Source of the DNA: Lachnospiraceae bacterium | GTDB taxonomy: Bacteria; Bacillota; Clostridia; Lachnospirales; Lachnospiraceae | Assembly: GCA_910574715.1 (NCBI GenBank) | Contig: CAJTCH010000009.1 | Coordinates: 62,001 to 126,000, forward strand | DNA length: 64,000 nt | Direction of reading: 5' to 3' | Shown: piece by piece, positions 55,094 to 64,000 of the stretch | How the letters are laid out: each line of letters opens with the position of its first letter | Position numbering within the stretch: position 1 is the stretch's first letter | Translations under genes and position numbers: made by a program | Notes under the pieces: generated by a model | Database searches by the model: none | Told to the model about the DNA's origin: nothing | The model's input: only the letters and a program-made list of their open reading frames with translations

Positions 55094-55314
55094 CTCTGTC
55101 CTCTCCTCATATATACATATAAATAGTAAGCATTCTTTCACATATATATTGTAACAATTGTATAATTCGCTGTCAATACGGAGATACCCGTGTTTTCGAC
55201 GCATTTGCGGTTCTCTCCCATGCCGTTAAAAATATTTTTCCAAAATAAACTCCTTTTTACAGTTAAAAAGGTTATATTAATTGTAAGACGTTTTACAAAA
55301 GGGAGATGAGCCTC

Positions 55315-55884
55315 GTGTTGGAAGATAAGGAACTGATCCGGCGGATCCAAAACGGACAAACAGAATATCTGAACAAGATCGCCGAAAAATACTATGACGA
55401 CATATACTATTTCTGCCGCTATCAGACCGGCAGCCGGGAAGATGCCTACGATCTGGCACAGGAAACATTCCTGCGCTTCATAAGATATGTAGACCATTAT
55501 CGGTACCGTAACCTGAAAGGATATCTTCTGACCATCGCCATGAACCTGTGCCGGGAACATATGCGGGCAGCCGCGAAGACTCATTCGCAGGAGAAAATAA
55601 TTGACTCCGCCGCCTGGCACGGTATTCTGACAAGTTCAGAAACGCCGCATGCAGACAGCCGTACGAGAACCTCTGAAAACGCGGTCTTACTTGCCGAAGC
55701 GCTCCTTGCACTCCCGCAGACACAGCGTGAAGCCGTACTTCTCCACCATTTCTACGGATATAAGAACCGTGAGATCGCACGGATGACAGGCGCTTCTTAT
55801 GATGCTGTCAAATCCCGCATCCGACAAGGACTCCAGAAGCTCGGCAAACTTCTGGATCCTGATGATTTCAGAGAACATCTATAA
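55315..55884 (+). CDS. ECF-type RNA polymerase sigma factor
   Basis: 189 residues from GTG 55315, which GGGAG precedes by nine bases; an ATG at 55306 is too close to that site. Region 2 is DAYDLAQETFLRFIRYVDHY and region 4 LPQTQREAVLLHHFYGY, then SYDAVKSRIRQGL. It heads a four-gene operon with an ABC exporter. No zinc-finger anti-sigma gene is present; the following membrane protein could serve (inference). Confidence 0.92.
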   Translation: MLEDKELIRRIQNGQTEYLNKIAEKYYDDIYYFCRYQTGSREDAYDLAQETFLRFIRYVDHYRYRNLKGYLLTIAMNLCREHMRAAAKTHSQEKIIDSAAWHGILTSSETPHADSRTRTSENAVLLAEALLALPQTQREAVLLHHFYGYKNREIARMTGASYDAVKSRIRQGLQKLGKLLDPDDFREHL

Positions 55885-55901
55885 AGAGAGGAGAGATTAT
55901 T

Positions 55902-56657
55902 ATGACATCACATATACCAAAGGACGATGAATGGCGATTTCCATTGGACGAACGAAGGAAAGTCCAGAGCCTTGCCGTCATCCGCCGGGAAGCTTTAAAG
56001 AAACGAATCCGGCATTATCCGGCATTTCCGGAACACATATGGAACCAGCTTCGTTTCAGGCCCTTAGATCAATGGCTCACCCAGGGAGGCGTCCTCATAG
56101 CCGCCATGCTGCTGGCGCTTTGGCTGCGCCGTGAGAACACCGGGAGCCTTAATTCAGTTACCGCCTGCTCCGTGTTCCTTGTATTTGCCGGGAATATCTG
56201 TTTAAATCATGCGGCACGCCTGTTTTCCTGGCATATGGCAGAGCTTGAGCAGACACTTTACCTGAACCTGAAGCAACTGATCTGTATCCGGATGCTGGAA
56301 GCAGGAATCGCCGATCTGATCATACTGGCGCTGTTTCTTGGAATTACCGGCCATAACAATACCATGGGGATCGGAGTAACCTTGCTCTATATGCTGGTTC
56401 CTTTTCTGTGGTCAGATACGCTGTACCTGCACATGCTGGTACACATAAGAAGCACCTCCTACGGCTTCCGCTCCTTCGCCCTTGGACTGCTCTGCGGTAT
56501 CCTTGCACTGTTCCCGGTACTGTGGGCACCGGCATATGAGCCGGAAAACCTGATCATATGGAAGATTCTGGCCTTTTCCGGCCTGTCTGTGCTGATCGCA
56601 GAAATATATTCTATACTTACGAAAATAGAAAGAGGGGATCATATATGCCTGAACTGA
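55902..56657 (+). CDS. Membrane protein between sigma factor and ABC transporter
   Basis: 251 residues. A charged cytosolic N-terminus of about 70 residues (DDEWRFPLDERRKVQSLAVI) is followed by six membrane helices. Not recognised. Position after an ECF sigma gene and the cytosolic tail suggest a membrane anti-sigma factor or a transporter subunit. The end overlaps the ABC ATPase gene by 13 bases. Confidence 0.75.
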   Translation: MTSHIPKDDEWRFPLDERRKVQSLAVIRREALKKRIRHYPAFPEHIWNQLRFRPLDQWLTQGGVLIAAMLLALWLRRENTGSLNSVTACSVFLVFAGNICLNHAARLFSWHMAELEQTLYLNLKQLICIRMLEAGIADLIILALFLGITGHNNTMGIGVTLLYMLVPFLWSDTLYLHMLVHIRSTSYGFRSFALGLLCGILALFPVLWAPAYEPENLIIWKILAFSGLSVLIAEIYSILTKIERGDHICLN

Positions 56658-57547
56658 CATTAGACCGCATTACCAAACATTTCAAGAATAAGGTTGCCGT
56701 AGACAATGTCTCGCTCTGTCTAAAAGAAGGAATCTACGGTTTCCTTGGCGCAAACGGTGCAGGGAAGACCACTTTGCTCCGCATGATCTGCGGCGTACTT
56801 AAGCCCACCGCCGGAGAGATCCGCTATGACGGCGCCGAGATCGGCAGATTAGACGGCGATTATCGCTGTATGCTGGGGTATCTGCCCCAGGACTTTGGCT
56901 ATTATCCTGACTTCTCCGCCCGAAGATACCTGGAATATCTGGCGGCATGCAAGGCGATTCCAAGAGAGCTTGCCCGCGATAAGGTGCAGGAAATGCTCCG
57001 CCTGACAGGGCTTGAAGCAGACCAGCGCGCGAAGATCAAGACATTTTCCGGCGGAATGATAAGACGTCTGGGGATCGCCCAAGCTCTCCTTAACGATCCG
57101 GAGATCCTGATCCTGGATGAACCTACATCAGGGCTTGATCCCAAAGAACGGATCCGCTTCCGCAATATCATCAGTTCTCTGTCCAAAGGACGGATCATCA
57201 TCCTGTCCACTCATATCGTCTCCGATGTGGAATTTATCGCGGATAAGATCCTTCTCATGAAGCAGGGCAGGATCGAAAGCCAGGGCGCCGTTGGGGAAAT
57301 CACCAGGGATATAGAAGGCAGGGTATGGGAATATCTGGCAGATCAGGAAGAAGCGCTGCGTATGAACGATATCTTCGCTGTCAGCAATCTGAAGAACGAG
57401 GGAGAGAAGGTCCGTCTCCGAATCGTCTCGGACGCCTGTCCCCGCGAAGGCGCCGTGCCGGTACATCCCGGCCTGGAGGACGTATATTTATATCATTTCG
57501 AGGAGGTATCAGAACATGTGGACAATCTGGAAAGAAGAGCTCTATAA
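56645..57547 (+). CDS. ABC transporter ATP-binding protein
   Basis: 300 residues from ATG 56645 behind AGAGGGG. Walker A GANGAGKTTLL, signature FSGGMIRRLGIAQAL, Walker B ILILDEPTSGLDP, and a C-terminal 80-residue extension as in exporter ATPases of the bacitracin/lantibiotic type. It overlaps the permease gene by 32 bases. Confidence 0.93.
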   Translation: MPELTLDRITKHFKNKVAVDNVSLCLKEGIYGFLGANGAGKTTLLRMICGVLKPTAGEIRYDGAEIGRLDGDYRCMLGYLPQDFGYYPDFSARRYLEYLAACKAIPRELARDKVQEMLRLTGLEADQRAKIKTFSGGMIRRLGIAQALLNDPEILILDEPTSGLDPKERIRFRNIISSLSKGRIIILSTHIVSDVEFIADKILLMKQGRIESQGAVGEITRDIEGRVWEYLADQEEALRMNDIFAVSNLKNEGEKVRLRIVSDACPREGAVPVHPGLEDVYLYHFEEVSEHVDNLERRAL

Positions 57548-58622
57548 GATCGCATCCCGCAAACTCGTCTGGCTGGGGGTACTCCTTCTGCTGGCGTTCG
57601 TCACCTTCCGTCTGTATTCGGAGCAGAACACCTACTCCTCGACGATCGACGGGAAGATCTACCGGGGCGCAGAAGCAATCAAGAAGGATCAGGAACTAAC
57701 CCGGCTCTATGCCGGAACCCTGACTCTTGATAAGGTTGAGCAGATCTATGAGGAATATGGGTTTTTCTCTTATGATAAGGATGATAAGACACGGCTGGGG
57801 AATTACTGCAACTGGTTTATATCGAAGGAATTCACGAATTTTATGCAGACCGACGGGTATGATCCGGGACAGGTCCATTTCTACACGGGACAGGACTGGG
57901 AATACAATGCCGAACCGCTTCTCCATGGCGGAATCCGGTTCGACTATATCTACGGCTGGAGTGATCTTGCAGAAATATATCTCATGACCATTATCGTATT
58001 ATTTATCCTGCTGATCATAGGGCTGACTCCTCTCTTCTCAGAAGAATACCAATTGAAAACCGCGGATATCTTAAGAACCACGCGGAGAGGAAGACAGAGC
58101 GGAATCTGGATGAAGATACTGGCGGCCTTATTCTTCTCTGTTGTCCTGACCTTGGCAGTGACCGCCTATCTGTGGGGAATCTACCTTGACGTCTACGGCA
58201 CTCAGGGACTAGACGCTTCGGCCGCTCTCTTAAGCTTCGCTTATGGATATTACCCGGAAACAGCCGCAGGATTCCTGGTATTCCTCTTCTTCCTTGGGCT
58301 TGCGGGGGCGATTCTCCTGACCGGGCTTACGGCGGGAGTCTCCGCATTCTGCCAAAGCCCCTTCCTTGCGCTGGTCATCTCTGTCGCCGGATTCCTGCTG
58401 CCAGTCTTCTGGATCAAGGTATTTGCCCCTACATGGATCCTTGGCCCAAGACTCACGAAGCTCGTAACCCACTTCATGGCATCCATGCCGGCATATCTCC
58501 CGCAGAATCCCGGATTCTCATTTTCCAGGGGGCAGCTCATACTGCACCTGTGTATCGCTCTGGCAGCCGGGACCGGAGGAATCCTGCTCGGATACCGCAG
58601 GTACCGAAGTGCATCACACTAA
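57516..58622 (+). CDS. ABC-2 type permease
   Basis: 368 residues. One N-terminal membrane helix, a large extracytoplasmic loop (about 35-155), then five helices, the ABC-2 exporter layout. Partner of the preceding ATPase; start overlaps it. Substrate unknown; the sigma factor suggests a response to envelope stress or an antimicrobial peptide (inference). Confidence 0.87.
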   Translation: MWTIWKEELYKIASRKLVWLGVLLLLAFVTFRLYSEQNTYSSTIDGKIYRGAEAIKKDQELTRLYAGTLTLDKVEQIYEEYGFFSYDKDDKTRLGNYCNWFISKEFTNFMQTDGYDPGQVHFYTGQDWEYNAEPLLHGGIRFDYIYGWSDLAEIYLMTIIVLFILLIIGLTPLFSEEYQLKTADILRTTRRGRQSGIWMKILAALFFSVVLTLAVTAYLWGIYLDVYGTQGLDASAALLSFAYGYYPETAAGFLVFLFFLGLAGAILLTGLTAGVSAFCQSPFLALVISVAGFLLPVFWIKVFAPTWILGPRLTKLVTHFMASMPAYLPQNPGFSFSRGQLILHLCIALAAGTGGILLGYRRYRSASH

Positions 58623-58629
58623 TATGAAA

Positions 58630-59595
58630 CTATACCAAATGTGCGATCTTCTCCGTAAGCCGTACAAACGGCTTGCGGGATACCGCCCACACCAGCGCTA
58701 TGCAAAACAGGATCAGCAAGATGCTCTCCCCGTTGCTGCGCACCGACCCCAGGATGGTCGACCGGTACTTGAAACAGCTATAGATCAATCCGTGGAAGAT
58801 ATAGACTGCCATCGTCCGCTCCCCCAGATAGGAATAGGACTTCTTCTTCGACGGAAGCACCAGCATGAACAGATAGATCATCAAAAACGAGATGGCGTAG
58901 CACACCACTCGGACCAATATCCCCTCTGCCGGGGATAAGCCAAGCTCCTCATAGGAATACCGTCCGTAGAACACCTTAACCGATAACCGGTGATGATAGT
59001 CGTCGGCAAATAAGGATACCGCCAGAATCCCCAGGATCCCCAGAGCGCCCATATACCCCTGCCGATTACGGAATCTTGCAAGCCACACACTGTCAAACTC
59101 CATTCCCGCCAGGAAAAACGGGAAGAAGAACAGGATCCGCGGAATCGAGAGGAAATTCCCGATCCCGACCAATCCGACTGCCAGCCCTGCCGCCAGGGTG
59201 ATCGGCATATGATAAGGAATCCTCCTGACAACGGGCGCCGCCAGTCTCCACACACATAACGCCATCAGATACCATAAGGTGAATTTGGGCCTGGTAAAAT
59301 ACAACTCCGTCTCTTTGTCAAGAACAAACGTATATAATAAGTAATAGATCACTTCATATACAAAATACGGGATCACAAGCCCGCCAATCAGCTTCTTCAC
59401 CGAAGGAATCTTCTTCGAGAAATATCCCGATATGAAGATAAACGCCGGCATATGAAACGCCACGATTCCCCATTTCAGCTCATACAAGAACGGGTTCTGG
59501 TCATAGCAGGGCTCAATAAAATGACCGATCACAACCAGCACGATCAAAAGCACCTTATAATTGTCAAAAAGATATTCTCTTTGTTTATTCTCCAT
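58630..59595 (-). CDS. Acyltransferase 3 family membrane protein (OatA/fucose-4-O-acetylase-like)
   Basis: 321 residues from ATG 59595. About ten membrane helices; the opening YLFDNYKVLLIVLVVIGHF with the conserved histidine, and FHMPAFIFISGYFSKK, are typical of the acyltransferase 3 family. It would O-acetylate surface polysaccharide from the cytosolic acyl donor. Convergent with the permease gene, eight bases between stops. Confidence 0.9.
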   Translation of the reverse strand: MENKQREYLFDNYKVLLIVLVVIGHFIEPCYDQNPFLYELKWGIVAFHMPAFIFISGYFSKKIPSVKKLIGGLVIPYFVYEVIYYLLYTFVLDKETELYFTRPKFTLWYLMALCVWRLAAPVVRRIPYHMPITLAAGLAVGLVGIGNFLSIPRILFFFPFFLAGMEFDSVWLARFRNRQGYMGALGILGILAVSLFADDYHHRLSVKVFYGRYSYEELGLSPAEGILVRVVCYAISFLMIYLFMLVLPSKKKSYSYLGERTMAVYIFHGLIYSCFKYRSTILGSVRSNGESILLILFCIALVWAVSRKPFVRLTEKIAHLV

Positions 59596-59716
59596 TCTGC
59601 CTTCCTCTCTGATATCAAATCTTGCCGGACAAAGCCGCCCGCAGGCATCCATCCATCATCAAGTATCCTATGGGTACAGTTTATTATGATAAGCTTTGCA
59701 GATGAAAAAATCAAGC

Positions 59717-59745
59717 TTGAAAATCAAAAAAATGAGTGATAAAAT
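59717..59745 (+). promoter_or_regulatory. Promoter of the chemoreceptor gene
   Basis: TTGAAA (59717-59722), 17-base spacer, TAAAAT (59740-59745). A sigma-A type; no sigma-28 signature was visible. Confidence 0.5.
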
Positions 59746-59831
59746 TATCAATAAATATAGTTATACTCCAAGAATCCTGAAGGAATTTGAGTATTATTCA
59801 TTCTAAAATCTATTTATTCAGGGGGAATCTT

Positions 59832-61859
59832 ATGAAATTTCTTGTAAATCGCAAGCTTGCTACACGTATCAGTATCATTACGACAGCAATCATCTTTGCA
59901 GGGATGCTTCTTCTATGGTTTGTCGTCTCCAGCCGCGTCGCTTCCATGGTAAAAAATAATATCACGAACCAGATGACCGACGCTGTGGAATCCAGGGCCG
60001 CCATTATCAACGACTATGTTGCTTCCGCAGAAGAATATCTTACGGCCTTTTCCTTGAGCAGCGAAGTTCACGACCTTCTCATGAATCCTGACGACCCTGC
60101 CCTGCAGCAGAAAGGGCAGCAATATACCGAAGATTTTGCAGCAGTCAAAGGTGTGTTCGAAGGACTTTATATCGGCACTCCTGATACATATATCCTAACT
60201 CATACCTCTCAGGGCGCGATCGGTATGACCACCCGGAAGGGCGATTCTCTGGACGTATTCCGCGATACCATACTGTCCAAGCCGCAGCTCACCAACCTGG
60301 GGATCATGGAGTCTCCGGGAACCGGAAGCATGATCATCTCCATGTATTACCCGCTCTTTGACAATGACAGGTGTATTGGCTATGTAGGCGCAGGCGTCTA
60401 CGCCAGCCGGCTGATGGATGCTCTGCTGGATCTGGACATCGAAGGTCTTCCCAACAGCGAGTACGTATTCTTGAATGCCACGACCGGCATGTACCTGTAC
60501 CATGAAGACGAAGAGCTATTGAATACCGAGACAACCGATAAGGGTTATCTCAAGATCCTTGAGAAGATTCAATCAGACGGCAGCACGCAGGCGGGCACCT
60601 ATTCTTATCAGGATGAAAACGGCGTAGATCAGTTAGTTGTCTACAAGTATCTAAAGGACCGGGATTGGGTATTCATGGTACACGATAATACGTCGGAAGT
60701 CTACGGAGAGGTCGGAACTGTACGTTTTACCGTAGGTATTCTATGTGCAGCCGTAGCGGCAGCCATTATATTTGTCACGATAGTGATCCTGCACCGTGTA
60801 GGACGGGAACTCATGGTTATGGAGCATTCCATCCGTCATCTGGGTAATCTGGAGCTTTCCGCCGATCAGGAACTAGAGTCCTTCTATGGAAGGGCAGACG
60901 AGATCGGCATGATCGCACAGACCATCCATAATGTCTGCAACTGCCTCAGGAAGACCATCGAGGATATCGGACGGATCTTAGGCGAGATGGCCAATGGCAA
61001 TATCGCGGTGGACGTCGTAAAGAACGAGTCTTATTATATCGGTGATTTTAAAGTCCTTGCCGAGAGCCTTAAGAGCATACGGACCCATCTTACAGATGTA
61101 ATGCGCGATATCACGCATATCGCTAATCAGGTCAATAGCAGTGCCAACCAGGTGTCTGCCGAAGCGCAGGCCTTATCACAGGGCACCATGCAGCAGAAGG
61201 ATTCTATCAACGGACTGGTGTCCAATGTCACAGATATCACCGCACAGATCCAGAACAGTACCGTCCGCTGCAACGACGCTACCGATCTGGTTAACCGGGC
61301 TACCGGCTATGCGGCCGAAGCCGATACGAAGATGGAGCAGTTAATCACCGCCACGAGGAATATCGACCAGTCCTCATCCCAGATCGGCAGCATTATAAAG
61401 ACGATCGAAGATATCGCTTTTCAGACGAATATCCTTGCGCTGAATGCCGCTGTCGAAGCTGCCCGGGCCGGCACCGCGGGTAAGGGCTTCTCGGTCGTAG
61501 CCGACGAGGTCAGAAGCCTGGCCGGCAAATCTGCCGATGCAGCCGGCAGCACGAGTACGCTGATCGGCCGTTCGCTTCAGGATGTGAAGACAGGCACAGA
61601 ATCCACTAACCATGCTATCTCTGCGATGAAGGTGATCGGCGACTGCATCCAGTCCATCAAGACATTGATGGATGATATCGCACTTGCCAGCGTCCAGCAG
61701 TCTGAGATGATCGCTTCTATAGAGAACAGGATCAAAGAAGTCTCTAAGGTGACAGAGGAGAATTCCGATGCTGCCGAAGAGAGCGCGGCAATTTCCAATG
61801 AACTATCCGATCAGGCAAAGACTTTGAACCGTCTGATCAGCCAATTCCGTATACAGTAA
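59832..61859 (+). CDS. Methyl-accepting chemotaxis protein
   Basis: 675 residues from ATG 59832 behind GGGGGAA. Membrane helix 1 near 12-34, a dCache-type extracellular domain (about 35-280), helix 2 near 285-310, HAMP, and a signalling hairpin with the conserved [18 protein letters not shown]. Stand-alone gene: no che or flagellar genes are in the window, so signal partners lie elsewhere. Confidence 0.93.
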   Translation: MKFLVNRKLATRISIITTAIIFAGMLLLWFVVSSRVASMVKNNITNQMTDAVESRAAIINDYVASAEEYLTAFSLSSEVHDLLMNPDDPALQQKGQQYTEDFAAVKGVFEGLYIGTPDTYILTHTSQGAIGMTTRKGDSLDVFRDTILSKPQLTNLGIMESPGTGSMIISMYYPLFDNDRCIGYVGAGVYASRLMDALLDLDIEGLPNSEYVFLNATTGMYLYHEDEELLNTETTDKGYLKILEKIQSDGSTQAGTYSYQDENGVDQLVVYKYLKDRDWVFMVHDNTSEVYGEVGTVRFTVGILCAAVAAAIIFVTIVILHRVGRELMVMEHSIRHLGNLELSADQELESFYGRADEIGMIAQTIHNVCNCLRKTIEDIGRILGEMANGNIAVDVVKNESYYIGDFKVLAESLKSIRTHLTDVMRDITHIANQVNSSANQVSAEAQALSQGTMQQKDSINGLVSNVTDITAQIQNSTVRCNDATDLVNRATGYAAEADTKMEQLITATRNIDQSSSQIGSIIKTIEDIAFQTNILALNAAVEAARAGTAGKGFSVVADEVRSLAGKSADAAGSTSTLIGRSLQDVKTGTESTNHAISAMKVIGDCIQSIKTLMDDIALASVQQSEMIASIENRIKEVSKVTEENSDAAEESAAISNELSDQAKTLNRLISQFRIQ

Positions 61860-61883
61860 GTTCTATCTTGTCATCTAAAAAGC

Positions 61884-61925
61884 AGCCGGGAAGGTTGAAT
61901 TCATCAACCTCTCCCGGCTATTTTT
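61884..61925 (+). terminator. Terminator of the chemoreceptor gene
   Basis: Stem AGCCGGGAAGGTTGA / TCAACCTCTCCCGGCT with one bulged base and a five-base loop, followed by ATTTTT. Confidence 0.9.
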
Positions 61926-61958
61926 ACTGCAACGCTAATCAGCCGTTTGGCATACATG

Positions 61959-63200
61959 CTATCGAAAATTTCTGAAAATACTTCCCGCCCTCACTGCAAT
62001 CACAAGCGATACCGCGCCGGAAAACAGAACCACCGCGTATTCGCGTCCCTCACAGATTTCAAACAGCACACCATACAGCGCATTGCCCAACGGCTGTGCA
62101 CACATGGCGATCGTAAGAGCGAGCGCGATCACCTTCCCGATCAGGTTCCGGGGCGTCTCCGCCTGCATGAAAGACATCATCTGCACCGTAAAAACCGTCG
62201 AGAGTATCATAATAATAAAACAGCATACGGTAAGTACAAGATAATTAACCATTCCGGATGGAAACAAGATCAGCACGGCAGCTATGGGGAATACACATAA
62301 GGCGCTGGCAGTAATGAGACTGCCCGCCTTCTGAACCGACAACTTCCTGGCAAATATGCCCGCACCGATTCCTCCCGCCAGTCCTCCTGCCGCCAGGGCG
62401 CCCTGAGCATAACCATAGAGCCTGTTTGCCTGCGACGCTTCCAGCGCAAATACCTCCGTTACCAGATACGGCAGCGCAACAATGATCATGGCTGACAGAA
62501 ACAGATTGATCCCGCATACTACCAGAAGTGTCTTCCCTATTACAGGCTTATCTCTGCGGATAAAACGGATGCTTTCTGTCATATCGGCCTTGACGATCTT
62601 CCAGATACTCCCTTCCGAGGCCGGCCTCTGAAACGGTATCTGTATGAAGACCTCCATGACTGCCGATAAGACAAAACAGACCATACATACCCATAAGACA
62701 GGCTTTATCCCGTATGCACTGTATAGGATACCCCCAAGCACCGGACCTGTCAGAGAAGAAAAGGAGCTGATCGTATTGATAATAGAATTCGCCGCCATAA
62801 TATTGCCCGGAGCCGCCAACGCCGGGATACTCGCCTGCACGGACGGCTGATAGGCTCCCGCGATACCATACAGAAGCATCAGCGTTGCCGTCAGCAGGAC
62901 AACGATATTCCCCCCATCCATAAGCAGGAAGAACACCAATATTACCGCCGCCGTGAAGAAATCCAATATCACCATGACATTTCTCTTATTCACCCGGTCT
63001 GCCACGATGCCGCCCACCGGCGACAGCAGAATCGACGGTATGAACGCACACGCCATCACAGTCCCGTACAGCGCTGATGATCCTGTCAGATTCAGCAAAT
63101 ATAAGGGCAGCGCAAATCTCAATGTAGCATTGCCGAACAGAGAGATGATCTGCCCGATGACAACTAATGTAAAATCCTTAGAAAAAAGCTTCTGTTCCAT
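61959..63200 (-). CDS. MFS transporter, TetR-controlled exporter
   Basis: 413 residues from ATG 63200 behind AAGGAGG. Twelve membrane helices; VGGIVADRVNKR is the MFS loop 2-3 motif and GAGIFARKLS the loop 8-9 counterpart. The closest recognisable relatives are Mef-like macrolide/multidrug exporters. A palindrome in the promoter (63222-63240) resembles sequences before the neighbouring tetR gene. Confidence 0.88.
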   Translation of the reverse strand: MEQKLFSKDFTLVVIGQIISLFGNATLRFALPLYLLNLTGSSALYGTVMACAFIPSILLSPVGGIVADRVNKRNVMVILDFFTAAVILVFFLLMDGGNIVVLLTATLMLLYGIAGAYQPSVQASIPALAAPGNIMAANSIINTISSFSSLTGPVLGGILYSAYGIKPVLWVCMVCFVLSAVMEVFIQIPFQRPASEGSIWKIVKADMTESIRFIRRDKPVIGKTLLVVCGINLFLSAMIIVALPYLVTEVFALEASQANRLYGYAQGALAAGGLAGGIGAGIFARKLSVQKAGSLITASALCVFPIAAVLILFPSGMVNYLVLTVCCFIIMILSTVFTVQMMSFMQAETPRNLIGKVIALALTIAMCAQPLGNALYGVLFEICEGREYAVVLFSGAVSLVIAVRAGSIFRNFR

Positions 63201-63221
63201 ATAATACCTCCTTGCAATTTT

Positions 63222-63240
63222 CATACCGCATGACGGTATG
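63222..63240 (-). promoter_or_regulatory. TetR operator before the MFS gene
   Basis: CATACCG-N5-CGGTATG, perfect 7-bp arms, 22 bases upstream of the MFS start. Confidence 0.65.
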
Positions 63241-63289
63241 TATTGACCCAAAATGATCTGCCCTGTATTTCGTATACCAGGGCAGAATG

Positions 63290-63943
63290 TTACTTGTTCT
63301 GCTGATAGATAGCTGCCAGCCTGCTCGCTCTCTCTGACATCTCACTATCTACGATATCCACGCCTAATCCCTTAAGCATCTGGCCATATACCCTGAATTT
63401 GCGATAGATCTCTTCTTCTGAACTGTCGAAGATCATCGGATTCGTCCAGATATTTCCCACAAGTATGATAAGCTCAGAAAGCTCCTTAGGGTAGTCCGTC
63501 TCAATAGAGCCGTCCGCGATCCCCTGCCGGATGATCGGCAGAATATAATTGGGTGCCGCATCTTCTATGGTTTCCTTAAGAAGACTGAGCAGAAGCTTCG
63601 AATTGTTGCGCAGATTGGGCGCTACCGTAAATATCTCATCCTGAACCGGCCGGTTCAATGACGCTTTGAAGATCGCCTTAAGCTTCTCCTTACCGTTAAG
63701 GTCCATGCGGTCCCGGATATCGGCAAGCATCTTATTGGATTCAGCCATCATCCTGTCCATAACCGCATACAGTATATCTTCCTTCGACTTGAAATGATGG
63801 TAGATCGCACCTTTGCTAAGTCCGCCCAGGTTATGAATGATATTCTGGATAGACGTATGCTCATAGCCCTTCTCCATGAACAGGCGGTAGGCAACATCCA
63901 ATATTAAATTAACAGTCTCCTCCGGATGCTTATTTCTTGCCAT
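63290..63943 (-). CDS. TetR/AcrR family repressor
   Basis: 217 residues. Helix-turn-helix at about 25-55 (TSIQNIIHNLGGLSKGAIYHHFKSKEDIL), then a helical ligand-binding domain. AGGGAG before the ATG. It is upstream of, and on the same strand as, the MFS gene, with palindromes before both genes, so it is the probable repressor of the pair. Confidence 0.92.
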   Translation of the reverse strand: MARNKHPEETVNLILDVAYRLFMEKGYEHTSIQNIIHNLGGLSKGAIYHHFKSKEDILYAVMDRMMAESNKMLADIRDRMDLNGKEKLKAIFKASLNRPVQDEIFTVAPNLRNNSKLLLSLLKETIEDAAPNYILPIIRQGIADGSIETDYPKELSELIILVGNIWTNPMIFDSSEEEIYRKFRVYGQMLKGLGVDIVDSEMSERASRLAAIYQQNK

Positions 63944-63960
63944 GGTTTCTCCCTTTTCTT

Positions 63961-63979
63961 AACATACCTCTGGTATGTT
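63961..63979 (-). promoter_or_regulatory. TetR operator before tetR
   Basis: AACATACC-TCT-GGTATGTT, perfect 8-bp arms, 18 bases upstream of the tetR start. A CATACCGTCG half-site at the window edge matches the MFS operator more closely. Confidence 0.6.
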
Positions 63980-64000
63980 TTTCATATTATCATACCGTCG

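Noticed and set aside
59717..59745. Sigma-28 (motility) promoter for the chemoreceptor
   Set aside because: The sequence fits TTGAAA-N17-TAAAAT and lacks the GCCGATAA-like -10 of sigma-28.

Overview
The window reads as a chromosomal segment of a low-to-mid GC, strictly anaerobic gut-type Firmicute, most probably a member of the Lachnospiraceae (Clostridium cluster XIVa). The signs are AGGAGG ribosome binding sites, many 4Fe-4S ferredoxin domains, a selenium-dependent molybdenum hydroxylase system, GH51 arabinofuranosidases with a CUT1-type ABC importer, and a GHKL/AgrC-type kinase remnant. Family level is as far as the sequence alone allows. No rRNA, tRNA, CRISPR array or intact mobile element was seen.

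Layout. 1-1.9 kb: small conserved genes, ridA, and a divergent YheO-type regulator. 2-8.5 kb: an AT-rich four-gene defence island on the minus strand, in transcription order a McrB-like AAA+ motor, a McrC-like PD-(D/E)XK nuclease, a D12-class adenine methyltransferase and a large N6-adenine methyltransferase, in the manner of an LlaJI-type restriction system. 8.5-12 kb: an accessory scrap zone with two hsdS fragments, a deleted IS transposase, two GNAT acetyltransferases, a TfoX C-terminal domain, a duplicated 79-bp promoter segment, an AgrC-like kinase fragment, and a compact type I toxin-antitoxin candidate at 10.18-10.54 kb that is visible only from promoters, a 33-residue hydrophobic ORF and a shared terminator. 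12-22.6 kb: an arabino-oligosaccharide operon (AraC regulator, binding protein, two permeases, two GH51 enzymes, a YesL gene with an in-frame stop, a zinc dehydrogenase).

22.7-39.8 kb is the centrepiece: a purine/uric acid degradation locus built as two divergent arms. The minus arm carries NCS2 permease, ssnA, ygfK, hyuA, yqeB, a fused 2Fe-2S/molybdopterin hydroxylase and a four-cluster ferredoxin. The plus arm carries a YheO-type regulator, ygeX, ygeY, ygeW and yqeA. Import and ring oxidation/opening lead to 2,3-diaminopropionate, which YgeX turns into pyruvate and ammonia, while YgeW and YqeA recover ATP from a carbamoyl group. RidA (0.6 kb), beside a paralogue of the YheO regulator, would remove the 2-aminoacrylate that YgeX forms. 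The selenium-cofactor gene yqeC lies apart at 51.2 kb, overlapping a hybrid histidine kinase and a GntR regulator.

39.8-44.5 kb: an AAA-ATPase/nuclease protein with an overlapping small P-loop protein, an AraC/GyrI regulator, a coiled-coil protein, and a ferredoxin with a NapH-like membrane protein. 44.5-51.2 kb: an aldonate pathway operon (IlvD/Edd dehydratase, KDPG aldolase, KDG kinase) with an M20 peptidase and an esterase behind it, under a GntR/FadR regulator whose three operator copies can be read directly. 52-64 kb: the hybrid kinase, an ECF sigma factor with an ABC exporter, an acyltransferase, a chemoreceptor, and a TetR-controlled MFS exporter.
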